Assembly: GCA_029706075.1 (NCBI GenBank) | Contig: JAINUG010000005.1 | Location: forward strand, 4,825,001-4,889,000 | Origin: Aldrovandia affinis | Lineage: Eukaryota; Chordata; Actinopteri; Notacanthiformes; Halosauridae | Direction: 5' to 3' | Length of the DNA: 64,000 bases | In this document: positions 1 through 26,129 of the stretch, one piece after another | How positions within the stretch are numbered: the stretch's first letter is position 1 | Layout: each line of letters begins with the position of its first letter | Program-made: the position numbers and the translations under genes | The notes under the pieces: model-generated | Told to the model about the DNA's origin: nothing | What the model saw: the letters and a program-made list of their open reading frames with translations, nothing else | Databases searched by the model: none

Positions 1-2539
1 ACAGTAATATGATTTTTTTTTTATCCAGTCATTACAAAACCACTGAACATGAAAGGTTATTTGAACTGACTTGATGTCTAGTCTGCATGCTGTTTGTTTA
101 ATCCAGCAGGGTGTCATTGTGTCCACAAGCATGTGGTTATCAGGCAGATACTTACTGTAGGGTAAATGGTGGCACTGTTGTGCTTATGTCAATTTCCATT
201 TTAAGTCATTCAGACCATTGTCTCCCATTATATTTGGCGTTTGGGAAAGGAAATGGACATAAACCCAACAGTATCAACAACACCATGTGGACTGATCAAC
301 AAGGCCTATAGTAAGGAGTACATTGTGAAATTATGGATTTTGGTCTGTATGCTCCTTTAGTCATTACTCAATGTATTTGCTTTTGAGTTAGAATATAGAA
401 TTACCCCTTTGCACCCACAAACATGTCCCGAGGATGCTTATTCTGAGTAAAAAGGGAATTCTTACCTCGAACAACTTTGAAACTGATAGACTAACCCACA
501 GTAAAAGGAGAGTTGGAGAACACAGAGCTACTTGGCACATTTAATAAAACAGGAAACAGATGACTCATGTTTCACTGTCCATGGCACCTTCCTCAGACTC
601 AACCATCCAACCTCATCTCTTTAATAGCTGAGCTGAAGTGCTTTTAGACACAACTTCTTTGATGCTTATGGTGAGTTAGTGTCACCATAGTGAGAAGCTG
701 GTCAGAACAACACTAATACACTATTTGAACAGCATAAAGTCTCCCCTTTTCCAACAATATCCACACATATCATGGAAGCCATGTGGCATTGTAGGAAGAG
801 TTCCTAGTTTAAAATGTATTTGATAGCCTTACTGATACCTTTCAGTACTTTTAGATAAACCAGCATTTGAATCAACTGCATGGTTTATGGTAAAAGTGTA
901 CATTTTCCTGTTTCTGAGAAGTTAAACGTGGAGGCAAAAATCAAAGTTGAATAATGTTAGAAGGCAGATGTAAGAAGATACAAAACCACCACAGCAGTTT
1001 CTGTCATGGTGTGGGGGACTTCTCTAGCACTGACATCTTTAAATTCCAGATGTATAGATGGGTTTCCACCATTTATATTGGAGTAAGTAATATAGGATTT
1101 AACAGTGTAACCTGACACTCTAATATGGGCACTTAAGGTGTCTAAGATAATAATAAACATACATAAAAACCATTCAGCTTTTCTCCACGCTAAAGAAGGA
1201 AATCAGTATAGTCCTGTATTTAGAGCGTGAGGTCAGTTTGTTTTTCTTGGAAGGACCTCCTTTCCTGTCTGATAAAGCCTAGCTGCCTGCCAGACCAGGA
1301 ACTGCCCAATGCCATCTGCGATGTGTGCTGTTACCAATTGATTAAGCAGGACTGGATCAGCTTTTAAGCGCCATGAAGCATTGTGATTGAACAAGCCATA
1401 TGACCAGAAACCGCTGTAAAGCTATCTAATGGCTTTGCTTTTAACAGAGACCAAATTTGTTTTAGGATGGAGTTGAAAGCCACATTAGTCTCCATCATTA
1501 AGCAAAAGTCCCACTTATGACGTAGTTGGAAAACTTGCCTCCCTGTCCTTTTTCATGGTAAATCAAACAGACTCTAGTCATCAAATAGTTTTTTCGGCGA
1601 ATAAGTTGTCAGACATTCATTTTTAAAGCTGAGACGGTGTTAAAGACTGAAATATACTTTCAGCTGAGTCATAGTGGACTGTCTTGACAAGACTTGCAGA
1701 TAAAAACCTGGTTTCATGTCCTCGGTGACTGTTGGTGTCTTACTGTGTTTTTGTGCTGCCTTCAGATGGGTATGTCCGAGCAAGAGCAAAACATTCCTGT
1801 TTACGGTCCACTTTTCTTTTTGTGTTGAGCGCCTTACTGTGTGCAATGCCTGCTTCCACATGAGGTGCCCAGGTAGCCAGAAAAGGACCAGAAAAGGACA
1901 CGCGCAAACCTCTTAACACAAAAAGGAAAACAAATACTGACATTGTTGAAAAATAGGACAATTTATTGTACAGACATTGTGTTAAAGTGCAATGCTACTT
2001 TGGAGCCGAAAAGCACCTGGTTGGGTGATCCTGGCAGAGTTTAAAGATGGGAGGAGCCCTGTACCATCTGTCCGTGGCTATGTACAGTGGCCATCTGTGT
2101 GGGGGCTATCGTAGAGGGGCACCCTCTCAGGAGTGCGGAGGGTTGGGAGAGAGGTGGTTCCCTGCAGGGCTGACTGTGAGAATGCACGCTAACCCGAGGA
2201 GACCCTTCTGCATTTCCTGTTGCTACGTTGGGGCATCTTCCTCGCTGGGCGAGCAGGCTTTTAAGGGTCTCTCACAGCCCTGCACTGAGGGGAGCTGGGA
2301 AGGAGGGGGTGAGGTGTCCTGGTGTTGTGGCAGTAGCAGCCTTGACTGTGAGGCTGCAGGTAGTGTTTATACCCAATATTTTCAACCTGCGTGCTCACAC
2401 AAAAGTAACGGGCTTCCGCCCCATGTCCACACATTTTCCCCTCTGATTCAGTACAGGTGATCCTGTCAGGTGCCGTTGTGTTCTCGTTGATTTTCAGAAA
2501 TTGAGATTCAATGAATGGAGACAGTGAGAAGGCTCATTC
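1..2539. other. No gene seen; probable nhsl2 intron 1
   Basis: I see no exon-like segment, RNA gene or clear repeat here. The longest open frame (2047-2460, plus, 137 codons) has no recognisable domain and low-complexity Gly/Ser/Cys composition, so I do not call it a gene. Because the NHS-family gene downstream begins at its second coding exon, this stretch is best read as part of that gene's long first intron (inference). Confidence 0.5.
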
Positions 2540-2547
2540 ATATACAG

Positions 2548-2904
2548 TAGGGGTGTAATGGTACACGTATACGTACCGAACCGTTCAGTACAGGACTTCC
2601 AGTTCGGTACACGCTGTGAACCAAACGAATGCAATCTTTCTTTAACCACTAAGGCACGTGCGGAACTTTTTTTGTGTGCGGTTGCAGCAGTATTGACGGA
2701 CATTTTTTATTTATTTAAGAAAGAAAGATATGTACCCTACTTCATTCAGTAAATTATGGCCAATTAGCAACTGTTTACAAAGTTCATAATAAATGAAAAG
2801 CAATTTTATGTTTTGCATTTATTTTTTCCCCCGCTGTACCGAACCGTGACTTCAAAACCGAGGTACATACCGAACCGTGATTTTTGTGTACCGTTACACC
2901 CCTA
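2548..2904. mobile_element. hAT-type MITE, 357 bp, with 8-bp TSD
   Basis: The element starts TAGGGGTGTAATGGTACAC and ends with the imperfect inverse, GTGTACCGTTACACCCCTA. Both ends also carry the subterminal motif ACCGAACCGT or its inverse. It is flanked by the perfect 8-bp direct repeat ATATACAG at 2540-2547 and 2905-2912. An 8-bp duplication and this type of terminus are characteristic of hAT transposons. There is no transposase frame inside, so it is non-autonomous. The intact target duplication suggests it is not very old. Confidence 0.88.
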
Positions 2905-2912
2905 ATATACAG

Positions 2913-3834
2913 CTGCCGAAGTTGTAACTGCAGTGCTGCACTTCTACACGACGGCAGCGGAAACATTTTGTCCAATTTGCTGTTTTTTAAATGGAAATAA
3001 TCCTTTTGTCATGGGAAATAGGACTCACTCGCCGCCCTCATTCAAATTAGAGGGGTGCTTTCTTCTATTACCCTGTGGATTATGAGAGGCATCCTCCACA
3101 ATAGGCCAGATGGGTGCAGCTGGAAAGAGACAAAACTGGTTTAATCAGCTGTTCTGTAGATTGTGGTGAGGATTTAAAACTGCAAGAATGTATAGAATGA
3201 CCTAAGACATTTTGCATAGCGTGTATGAGGGACACATTTATAAAATCTTTCTGAATCGCAGCGTATTACTTAAGACTACAATCATCAGATTTACATCATC
3301 GTGTCCCGTGTGAGAATTACTTCCCTGTATCCCTGCATTACTGCCAGTAATAACGTCTACAGCCAAACAGAAATGCTGCAAAGACTTAAGGGAGGGAACA
3401 GCTGCATAGAATTGGTATTATTGCATATGTCTATTGCAGAAAAACATGAGCTTGTATTGTGACTCGTGGTTTACAGTAAATTAGCTGCCACTGGGTGTGT
3501 TAGATAGTTGTTTAAACAATCTTGGTTGTAAAGCAAGAAATAACATTGCTGGTTCAATGCTGCAGATGGGCGTGTCTCTCAGTGGTGTGGATGAATTTCA
3601 CAGTTTCATGCTGGAACAAAAAGCATGCAGGCTTCCTTTGTTGATAAAGTTGCCTTGGGGAAAACAATAAGGCAAGAAAAGCATGTAGTAGGCCTAATTC
3701 AGTACAAAATATGACTCAATATAAGGGCATAGCGAGTTAGTGTTGTGCAGTTGATTGGACCACATGCATACATATTATTTTCCTGCACTCCTCTGCTGCT
3801 CACTAACAGAGCTTAACACATCATGCTCCCGTAG
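2913..3834. other. No gene seen
   Basis: AT-rich sequence without an open frame of note, splice-flanked coding segment or recognisable repeat. Presumed intron 1 of the NHS-family gene. Confidence 0.45.
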
Positions 3835-3905
3835 CTCCTGTAGCTCAGTTGGTAGAACATGGCACTAGCAATGCCACGGTTGTGGGTTATATCCCATGGG
3901 ACTAC
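3835..3905 (+). mobile_element. tRNA-derived SINE head, degenerate
   Basis: The segment has an A-box-like TAGCTCAGTTGG at about 3840-3851 and a decayed B box (GGTTATATCCC, against GGTTCGANTCC) about 40 bases later. It has the spacing of a tRNA but no matching acceptor stem, so it is a SINE head rather than a functional tRNA gene. No LINE-type tail is visible after it. It resembles the head of the better preserved copy at 7268. Confidence 0.6.
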
Positions 3906-4239
3906 ATGTCCGCACCCATCATCAAAACACTGAAATCAGTCACACTGCCAAACTTATGTGCTTCCTAGCTGCTCCTTCTTCAACTACACTGTAAGATGTG
4001 TGTGGCACATCAAGTTGATTGGGTCCAATTACTTATAAAGATGGCAGAGATACAGTCATTTAGGCTAAATGCTGTCACCTTGATGATGCTCCTATTTTCA
4101 ACTGTGGTGTCAGTTATTTGAGTTTTGTAATGTATGTTTAGAATGTGAGTTGAAAAGTCCGTTTTTTATGCCATATGTGAAAGTGATTTGATGGTTGCAA
4201 ACACAACAGAAAGTCAACACAACATCTATAATGGCAAAT

Positions 4240-5066
4240 AAAAAACCTTGTTCTTAATTAATAAAAAAATTAAAAAACAGACAATAATTGATTTCATAGG
4301 TATTCACCCCCCTTGACTTAATACTTGGTAGAAGCACCTTTAGCTGCTATTTCAGCTGTGAGTCTATTTGGGTAAGCTTGGACACTGCAATTTTTACCCA
4401 TTCTTCTTTACAAAATTTCTTGAGCTCCATCAAGTTGGATGGGGACCGTCGGTGAACAGCAATTTTCAAATCTTTACACAGATTCTCAATGAGATTGAGG
4501 TCTGGCCTTTGACTGGGCCACTCCAAGACATACAGTAGATGTTTTGTTTTCAAACCACTGTGGCTTTTGCTGTATGCTTTGAGTCATTGTCCTGCTGGAA
4601 TGTAAATCTTTTCCCAAGTCCCAGGTCTCTTGCAGACTGCAGCAGGTATTCCTCCAAGATTTGTCTATATCTTACTCCATCTATAGATCCATCCATTTTT
4701 CCCTCTATTTTGACAAGTTTTCCAGTTCCTGAAGCAGAGAAGCATCCCGATTGCATTAGGCTCCCGCTATCATATTTCACGGTAGGGATCGTGTTCTTGG
4801 GATGCTACAGGCTTGTGCAAAATAAGGCCTAATGTCCTAAAGGCCAAAAGGTTCAACCCATGGTCTCATCAGACCATAGAATCTTCCTCCACTTGGTGTG
4901 AGAGTCTCCCACATGCCTTCTGGCAAACTCTAGGTGAGATTTCATGTGAGTTTTCTTCAATAATGGTTTTCTTTTTGCCACCCTCCCATAAAATGCAGAT
5001 TTGTGAAGTGCCCGGGCTATTGTTGTCACATGGACAGTTTCTCCCATCTCTGCCATGGAATACTGT
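4240..5066 (-). mobile_element. Tc1/mariner transposon remnant, N-terminally truncated
   Basis: Minus-strand translation gives consecutive pieces of a Tc1 transposase: the region before and including the first catalytic Asp (RKILWSDET, about 4860-4890), the central piece with the second Asp ([13 protein letters not shown], about 4560-4600), and the C-terminal piece with [14 protein letters not shown] carrying the Glu (about 4480-4525). The pieces lie in different frames, so there are frameshifts near 4550 and between 4780 and 4853, and the N-terminal DNA-binding part is missing. The right side stops at about 5066, next to a LINE tail. It cannot encode active transposase. Confidence 0.9.
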
Positions 5067-5080
5067 AACTACAATTTACA

Positions 5081-5752
5081 ATTTTGTTATTTAGCAGACG
5101 CTTTTATCCAGAGTGCATTTACGTGAGATTGCTAGAGCTATCGAACAGTAAGTTAAAGTCTAAACACTAATGCAATGCATCCAATCCTTGTTTTTTTTAC
5201 ATTTTATTACATTACATTTTGGCATTTAGCAGACGCTGTTATCCAGAGCGACTTACAAAATGTACATTAATACATGGTAAGATTAATCAAAGTCTGCGCT
5301 GGAGATGAGTGTCGTGATACAGTAATAGACATAATCGTTGGCAGCTGCAAACCATACCTGTAACACAAGGAGGGAGAAAGTTTTTTTTGGGGGGCAGTCA
5401 TCAACATAGATACATATTACAAAATGCATTATTGAACATGAAAGCAGTGGTGATGACAATTAGTGGTAATGGGTTTTGAGTCTCTTGCGGAAGATGGTCA
5501 GTGATTCCGTGGTCCTGACCGAGTGCAGAAGATCGTTCCACCACTGGGGGGTCAGGACAGAGAAGAGGCAAGACCGTGAGGAGCGGCTGCCGGGCGCCCG
5601 CAGGGAAGGGACAGTCAGTTTTCCCAAGGAGGCAGAGCGGAGGGGTCTGGCTGGGGTGTAGGGTTTGATGAGTGACTGGAGGTAGGAGGGAGGGAGCAGT
5701 TCCTCTAGCAGCTTGATAAGCCATTCGATAAGCTGATGTTCATGCTTCAAAA
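5081..5752 (-). mobile_element. L2-like LINE fragment: ORF2 C-terminus and 3' tail
   Basis: Minus-strand translation of 5460-5750 ends in a pattern typical of fish non-LTR retrotransposon ORF2 C-termini: SLIKPYTPARPLRSA, then a VLTPQWWNDLLHSVRT block, then FRKRLKTHYH and stop. Toward lower coordinates (3' on the minus strand) is the conserved tail, read on plus as TTTAGCAGACGCTGTTATCC at about 5224-5243, with a second tail copy at about 5090-5110. Two tails suggest two 5'-truncated insertions next to each other. The same tail ends the SINE at 7268, as expected of a LINE and its dependent SINE. Confidence 0.78.
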
Positions 5753-5784
5753 CCTGTTATACAAAGGGATTATATATATTTTTT

Positions 5785-6222
5785 TTTTAAAGGTGGAGGT
5801 GCAGTCTGAAAAGGTGAGTTTTCAGTCTTTTATGGAAGAGAAACTGCTGTCCTGACCGAGTGAGGAAGGTCATTCCACCATCTATGGAGCAGGGCAGAGA
5901 AGAGGCAGGGCCCAAGGGAACAGCTACCAGGTGTGGGGAGAGACGGAGAGACAGTTAACAGGCCAGATGAGGCCGATCAGAGGGATCTGGAGGGGGTGTA
6001 GAGTGTAATCATAGACTGAAGGCAGGAGGGGGTAGTCCCCCTCGTGGCCCGGTACGCCAGCACCAATGACTTGAATTGAATGTGAGCTGCAACCGGGAGC
6101 CAGTGAAAATTTAGGAAGGTTGAACCCCAGTCGTGCAGTCGTGTTCTTTTCGTCTTCAAAAGAGGCCTCTTGCAGGCACTGACAAAATCAAATGTCATTC
6201 TGGCCACACCTGGCAAGTTACC
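5785..6222 (-). mobile_element. Second L2-like LINE ORF2 fragment
   Basis: Minus-strand translation (about 5977-6216 plus the continuation to 5790 in other frames) shows the non-LTR motifs FHWLPVAAHIQFKSLVLAYR and MITLYTPSRSL, then a broken version of the HKRLKTH end seen in the neighbouring copy. It is the same family and orientation as 5081-5752, is more diverged, and lacks reverse transcriptase core motifs. It is a 5'-truncated dead copy. Confidence 0.75.
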
Positions 6223-6861
6223 ATGCCAGCTCTGAGTCCTTCAAAATTGTCTTTCGTTGTTTAAATTCCACAGGTATGACTGACCCTCAATAATTTCCAG
6301 CAACATCAAAAGTCCACTGTCCTCACTCCTCTCATTCAGCACATGAAAGTTAATACAGCTTGACAGAGAATTGCTTGTAAATGTAATTATTTTACAGTTG
6401 TTTTCATTTACTTGTCTGCATGAACACTAAGGAAAGCAAATCATTTTTCTACTACCTTTGTTTCTTTATTGATTACTTTGGAATTCAAGCGTAGCTCAAT
6501 AATTAGTTTAAAATAGGTTTAAAAATGCTTGTTTGAAGAAAACCAATGAATAGAGCTAGTAAAAGAGCACTTTGCTTTCTCAAGCAGTTGCCAAAATTCT
6601 GTTCATTACAAATACTACTCAATATAAAGAACAGTTATCGAATGAATTTGCTAACCTTTCACTACATTATGTAGCAAATATTTTGTCACAGACATGCGAC
6701 CAAATACATAGATAGTCATTTTCAGTTTGTTAGCTTGTGCAAAATTAAAGGAGAAACCTTCTTTTGTTTGGCCTGGTTTGGTCACATTGGACATGAGGTC
6801 AGAAAATGAGCTACAAAAGCCTACAAAAGTTGGACCAGGGAAATTATGGATTTGTTTTTAC

Positions 6862-7230
6862 TTTATTTATTTTTTAATTTGTTTCTGATTTTTTTCACCT
6901 ATTTTCTCCCATTTTGGTAGCCAATTATACACTATATTTCTTTTGATTCCCCTCCCCAGCGAACCCGCCACCCGTCACTACGGGGCAAGCTAATTCCCCG
7001 ATGCCGGCAATGATCTGCCTTCTCTGAGACGTAACTCGCCCACCTACTTTTTAGAGACGCCCTTCTCGGCGAGCTCGTGCCGGCTCACCCCCCCTTCCCC
7101 TGAAGCCAATTGTCGTCCCCAATCAGGGCTCCCAGCCAGGGCCGGACTGGCGCAGCCAGGTTTCGAACTGCAGTTGCAGTAGGCAACTTGCATTCCAGGG
7201 GAATGCTTTGACCGTTACGCTACCTGAAAT
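6862..7230 (-). mobile_element. tRNA-derived SINE, family S, near full length
   Basis: Read on the minus strand, the copy starts with a tRNA-like head: GTAGCGTAACGGTCAAAGCA near 7220, then a B-box-like GTTCGAAACC near 7170. A GC-rich middle follows, and it ends with a pyrimidine/purine-asymmetric block that appears on plus as CTCCCATTTTGGTAGCCAAT at 6908-6927. That block recurs at about 32880, 47840 and 53770, all in the same orientation. I use family S as a private label, as I do not know its database name. Confidence 0.7.
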
Positions 7231-7267
7231 TATGTTTTTATATTTTAAACGCTATGAAATATATGTG

Positions 7268-7432
7268 GTTCTGTGTGGCTCAGTAGGTAGAGCATGGCGT
7301 TGGCAACGTTTAGGTTGTGGGTTCAATTCCCAATGGGATCACATATAATGAAAAATGTATACATTCATTACTATAAGTCGTTTTGGATAAAAGCATCTGC
7401 TGAATGGCGTATATTATATTATATTATTATTA
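7268..7432 (+). mobile_element. tRNA-derived SINE with L2-like tail
   Basis: A well preserved tRNA head (A box TGGCTCAGTAGG at about 7277, B box GGTTCAATTCC at about 7319) is followed by a short unrelated body and then the conserved tail TAAGTCGTTTTGGATAAAAG near 7375, which matches the LINE tails at 5090, 5224 and 26505. It ends in a TATTA-rich simple repeat. Head, body and LINE-derived tail is the standard architecture of HpaI-like fish SINEs. Confidence 0.85.
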
Positions 7433-8069
7433 CTATGAAAACCACTGTCATGTTGAGGTGTGGCCTAGGCTGGGCTGGTGTTTACTCTGCATAATCTGTC
7501 GTGGCTGAGTCCTTTCAGAGATGTGGTCAAGAACAAGTGCCCATTTAATTTGTAATCAAATAAACCAACATTTATCTCACCTCTTTGGTTTTCAATGTTC
7601 CCATTGGCATTTGTGTGATGTAGTTGACCAGGAATTTGAAACATTGCAGGTTGTAATAACTAGCATGATAGGGCTGTTATATCCCTTGCAATGTACTCAA
7701 CCATAAGTGGCTTAAATATCCACTTTTGGGGTGTAAAATGTAGCCTAATGTAAGTTCCTCTGGCCTGAAATATATAACGTAATGTGTGCTGAGTGATTTG
7801 AAGCATCAGCTTTTAGCTTATGGTGCTGTTCCACTGGATGAACCGTGGCAAGATTTAATTTGACCCTGAGTAATGTATCTCACAGTCAACTTTCCAGATT
7901 TAGACTGCAAGGGGGAATCAACAAACAAAACCCATGAGTTGCTTAGTTGGATTTTCACCACACCTGTTGCTCAGTTACGCTCTAAAGAACCATAAACTTC
8001 AGTGTATTGGGGGTAACTGTGGGGTAGTGTGGTAAAGGACCTGTATTTGTAATCAGCACATTGTACGTT
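7433..8069. other. No gene seen
   Basis: No supported gene, RNA or repeat. Presumed intron 1 of the NHS-family gene. Confidence 0.4.
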
Positions 8070-8290
8070 TATATATATATATATATATATACACACTACC
8101 AGTTAAAAGTTTTATAAACACCCCATTTTCCAGTTTTTACAGAAATATAAGCAGTTCAAGTCCAGTGAATAACCTGAAATGGTAAATGGTAAACTGCTTA
8201 AAAAGGTTAAAAACTGAGGTTAAAAAAAAGTTTAGGTTACCAAAAACTGAAAAATAATTGCTTCAGTAAATTTCTATTTTTAGAAAGGTG
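8070..8290. mobile_element. (AT)n run followed by a Tc1-like terminal fragment
   Basis: An (AT)n tract at 8070-8090 leads into CACACTACCAGTTAAAAGTT, which resembles the terminal sequence of many fish Tc1 transposons. About 180 bases of decayed internal sequence follow, with no transposase motif. Only one end is present, so it is a fragment. Confidence 0.55.
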
Positions 8291-21819
<13,529 letters not shown>

Positions 21820-24200
21820 CTGACCTGCTGCTCTTGGATTCACGCTACAGTTTTTTAATGTGTCTGTGTTGTCGTGAGGCTTTTATTTACAATGATTTTC
21901 CTTCACCAAGCTGTAAGGAGGAGGGGGGTTTTGAATTTGAGGCTTTTTTTATTCGCTGTTTGAGCAACAGTGGACATCGGCCAAAACAGGGGAAGTGTCG
22001 TGTATGTATCAAGGTATCATGTAGATGGGGCTGCCTGCTATTCAGGAAATTGGAACGCAGTAATCCTGAAAGTCCTGTATTGAAATGAGCAACCCTGGAG
22101 CAGTGACTTTGCTACATAATAGAATACTTCAGCAAATGGCTGATCACGAGAAGACCAGTTTACATATACAGATTCCATGGAGGTACCTGTGTATATGATG
22201 GACAGAGCTGTATGGAGTAAAGTAAAAAGTACTGACAGCTTAATTTAAGTATTGCATAAAAAAAAAAAAACATGTCAGAAACTTATACCTGTCGAATATC
22301 TGTCTTTTGAAGACGTAGTGTGAAGCTCATTTGAAGGTCTCTACAAAAAAGAAGAAAAAACTAATAAAACAAAGAAGTAATCGAAAACATTCCACGAAGA
22401 TTAGCGAGCAGGACCTGGTATCCTTTGTTTGAAAAAAAGCACTTTCATTACAACAAGGAAAATTACCTGATACAGCGTTTTTGTTTGATTGTCTGTTTTG
22501 TTTATATGATAAACTTTTGACTAGATGTGATTTAACCTGTATATAGCTATACATACGTACATACATAAATATATTCAAAGTATATACATCCATGTAAACA
22601 CATATATAGGTGTGACCAGGCCTGCTAAAACTGCCTACATGATAAACGCTGCATTACACTTGGGATCAAAGAGACACAAAGAGTGCCACCATGCAGGACA
22701 GCTTGAATCATTGAGATGGATCTCCACACTGCCTAGACACATACTGTACAGTGTGTGTATAGCACACAAGTTTGTACAGTACCAAAACCACCAAAAATTA
22801 AAGGGCCAATAAGGGTATGGCTCTCCTTTGAACTCTCCCCCTCGCCTCTTGAGATCAGACCAGGACAGGGAGAGGTCACGGCAATACAGGTGTGACACAT
22901 AGGAGGTGGGAGATGCACTACGGACACGTTCGAACGACCACGACTGTCTGGTGTTGCTGTACGCTCAGGTGTTCCTTACGCTCAGGAGGCCCTTTCGGTT
23001 TTGGTGTGGATGTACATAATGTCTGTATAGTACATACGCTTGAACTACAAAGTTTCAGGTAGAAGGAAGACACTCGTCAATCGGACGGCAAAATGGCCTA
23101 GGTATCAGAAGCTGCTCCCCCCCCTCCACCATTTGCACTCTAGCGAGTTTTGGGGTGCTGGGGCAGACTGTTCCGTGCACCCCGCATCTCACAGCATCCT
23201 CACCTGCAACATGCGTCTATGCCGCAGTGCAGCCACTTTACTGCCATAAAGACTATGCATCGATGCTGGACTGAAGGCCGTGTCTACACTGAGAGACGGG
23301 TGAATGTAAATGAATGTCAAGAGAGGATGCAACCTTCAGCATCATTCAGCTCAGATTTGTTTTTCTTTCCATCAATGGAACTGTGGGAGCAGGGGGGGGT
23401 TTTATGGGAGGGAGTGGCATGGCGTGGGGTGGTAGGGGGGTCCATACAAAAATGCACAGAAACTTAAAAGAACACCGCTATTCGCAGGAAACAAATGATG
23501 AAGTTGGGGCACTGAAATGTGACATGAGTACTCTGGGGACCTGTGGAGGACCGGGGTGGTCCGCCAGAGCTGGACGGAGAGAATTTGGACAGCTTGCTTG
23601 GAGGATCTATAGTGGACAAGGCAACTGCACTCACAGACCCCTCCTTATCCATTTCCTGAAGAGCACTTCTACGATGGACTGCATTCTCTGGCTCTCAATC
23701 AGAAAAAAGTCCTGGTGCTATCGAGCCAGAATGCCACCTTCATTCAAGACAGAGTAACCTTATTGGCTCAGATCTGTTTTGGCTTTCTAACAGAGACTTG
23801 GAGAGACAGTACTCCAGATTGAATTCTGGACATTCTTCATATATCAGTCTTTCAGGTAATCCGACGACTCATAAAGACTTTAAAAAAGAAAGAAAAAGAA
23901 ACATGAAATTATTACGTAAAAAACAGTGAGTGACGCTTGTTTTAAATATTTAGTGAATGAAACAAAAAAAGAAAACCAGTGTTTGTTTGCCTTGTACTCT
24001 GGCGTGATGCCTCTGTGTTTTTTTAAATGCCTTGGTATTGCACTTTCTTAGGAGTATGCAGAGTTTTGTTTTTATGATTACTATTATTATAGTCATTACT
24101 ACTCTTGTGTACTCTGTACTGTTCCCTCCATTATTCATCAGCCCTCCTGCAGGTACAAGTATTACAGTGGAGGCAGACACAGTCGATGAAGTAATGAGGA
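21820..24200 (+). other. nhsl2: Probable nhsl2 3' UTR
   Basis: Non-coding sequence directly after the stop. Candidate polyadenylation signals are AATAAA at 22363-22368 and ATTAAA at 22797-22802; another AATAAA lies at 24666-24671. The true end cannot be told from sequence alone, and the right limit given is a guess. Open frames here (for example 23314-23757) show no domain. Confidence 0.45.
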
Positions 24201-26083
24201 GTAGGTAAGGAATGGGGGAGAGGCAGGAAAAACATCATGGGATTTCTGAAGCCACGGTTGACTTTTCAGCGCCAAGTACACGTCACAATTGAACATGGCT
24301 GCCGGTGATACATTCTGACCCTATCCCCATTAAACCTGGAGTGTATTACCTGTGTCCACATAGAAAATTGACTCTTCTCAAGCTTGGCTCTAAACAGATT
24401 AATGCAGTATTGCAGTATATCTAATCCGGGAATTTGGCCGATGCCGCCCCCCCTTCCAACCATCTCATTCAATGCGCCTTCCTTTTGGGTGGATAGAGTA
24501 TAATGTGCTCTATTGTCCAATCAACTGTGTCTGGGAATTATAACTTTATAACTTTGCAATTGGCAGACACTTTTTAAAAAGAGGGGGAAGGGTTTTTTGT
24601 GAATTAACCTAAACAAGTATGGACTGCACACTCTAGTGGCTGACTGCAGTGACAGTACAAGGCTGAATAAACCGCTGGGTGTTTGATTCTATTAAACCTG
24701 GTGACCATGTGAGCTTTGTGCCAATAATGCCACCATTTCCTGTTGTCCTCCTCTCTTCCTGTCCTCTCTTCCCAGGGCAGATTTTTAAAGCTTTTCTTAA
24801 AGGGCACCTTGGGCTGTTATCTGGGAAAAACACAGTGGCTCACCTTAACAACTGTCATTTACTCTCTTTATATGATTGGTGACTGAGACTATTTTGAGGT
24901 TTTCTGTAAGAAAGCTAAAAACATTTGAAGGTAAACACCAAGGAGAGTGTTTGGTTAGATGTACCAGGGACAATCCCCCAAAAATGGCCATTACAACACA
25001 TAATTATGAATACATGTCCATACAGCATGTCCAACCAGACACTTTCCCTGGCTTTTATTTTTTCCTAGAATAACCCTGGGTGCCTTTTAACTCTCACTTG
25101 GGAAATTCCCAAAAGCAGGCAAAGAACCCACTTTGTGGGTGGGAAAAATAAAGCAAATAGACTCAAAACAACCAGTTTTGTTCAGTGTCACACAGGTAGA
25201 GATGAGATATATGACCACTAGGTTGTTGTGGTTCAGAAAAAATAGGACTACATCAAAAACAAAAGCTATGTAAAGTGTAATTGTGTACATAAACATGTGA
25301 AAGTGAAGCGACATCATGATTAATGTAAAAGTAGTATGAAAAAAGTGCTGTGGTTCATTCCTTTTGCTGTAAGACTGCATCAAGTGCTCTGTGAAGTCTG
25401 ACAGACTGCCAGAACTGAAAAGCTTTAAAAAAAGCCCCCCTCCCCCCATGGGAATGGATGGCAAGCTAGGCGGGTTCGTAAATGAAAACTGGGAATTATA
25501 TTTTTGTTATTTCTCATTGGAAGGACATTTTCAAAAATTCAGAGTATAAACCTCAGTCTCCAGCAGTATGAAATGTAGCTGTGAGTCTGTAAGCAGCTAT
25601 GTCTTGCCGATGTAATGAAATTATATCATTAAAATAAATTATTTTTCTTGCTTATCACTCGCATTCTGCTTTTTGTTGTGTTTAATTCTTGGAGTGGAGC
25701 ACCCTTCAAAGCCCTTCACCTTACATTTATGTTTCCTGAAAATAATATAATAAAAATATAATTTAAAAATCTGCCTCAAATGATGCATTACAATGTAAAT
25801 CAGTAAATCCAATTTTATCAATATTTTGACATTACATTCAGTGGCTTGACATTTATAAATAAGATGAATAAAGATGATCATATATGCATAAAACCTTCAC
25901 TGACAATCATCTTGTGGAAGGGGTTTCACCTGTTTATGACCCATTGAGGCAGGGAATAACTTAGATTTTATTTTTCTCCATTAGTCAGGTATATATGTGA
26001 ATATCACATGCATTTTTCATGCTGAACCTTATGTAATTGAGAATTGAGCCTAAAACAGGAGGAACCAGAAGCATTTTTATGTA

Positions 26084-26129
<46 letters not shown>

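Noticed and set aside
2047-2460. 137-codon plus-strand open frame
   Set aside because: No recognisable domain, Gly/Ser/Cys-rich composition, no splice context and no homologue known to me. Most likely chance in a GC-richer patch.
3835-3905. Possible functional tRNA gene
   Set aside because: Box A is good but box B is decayed and no acceptor stem pairs. It fits a SINE head better.
22327-23757. Open frames downstream of the nhsl2 stop, including 147 codons at 23314
   Set aside because: They lie in probable 3' UTR, start mid-sequence and show no domain or splice logic.
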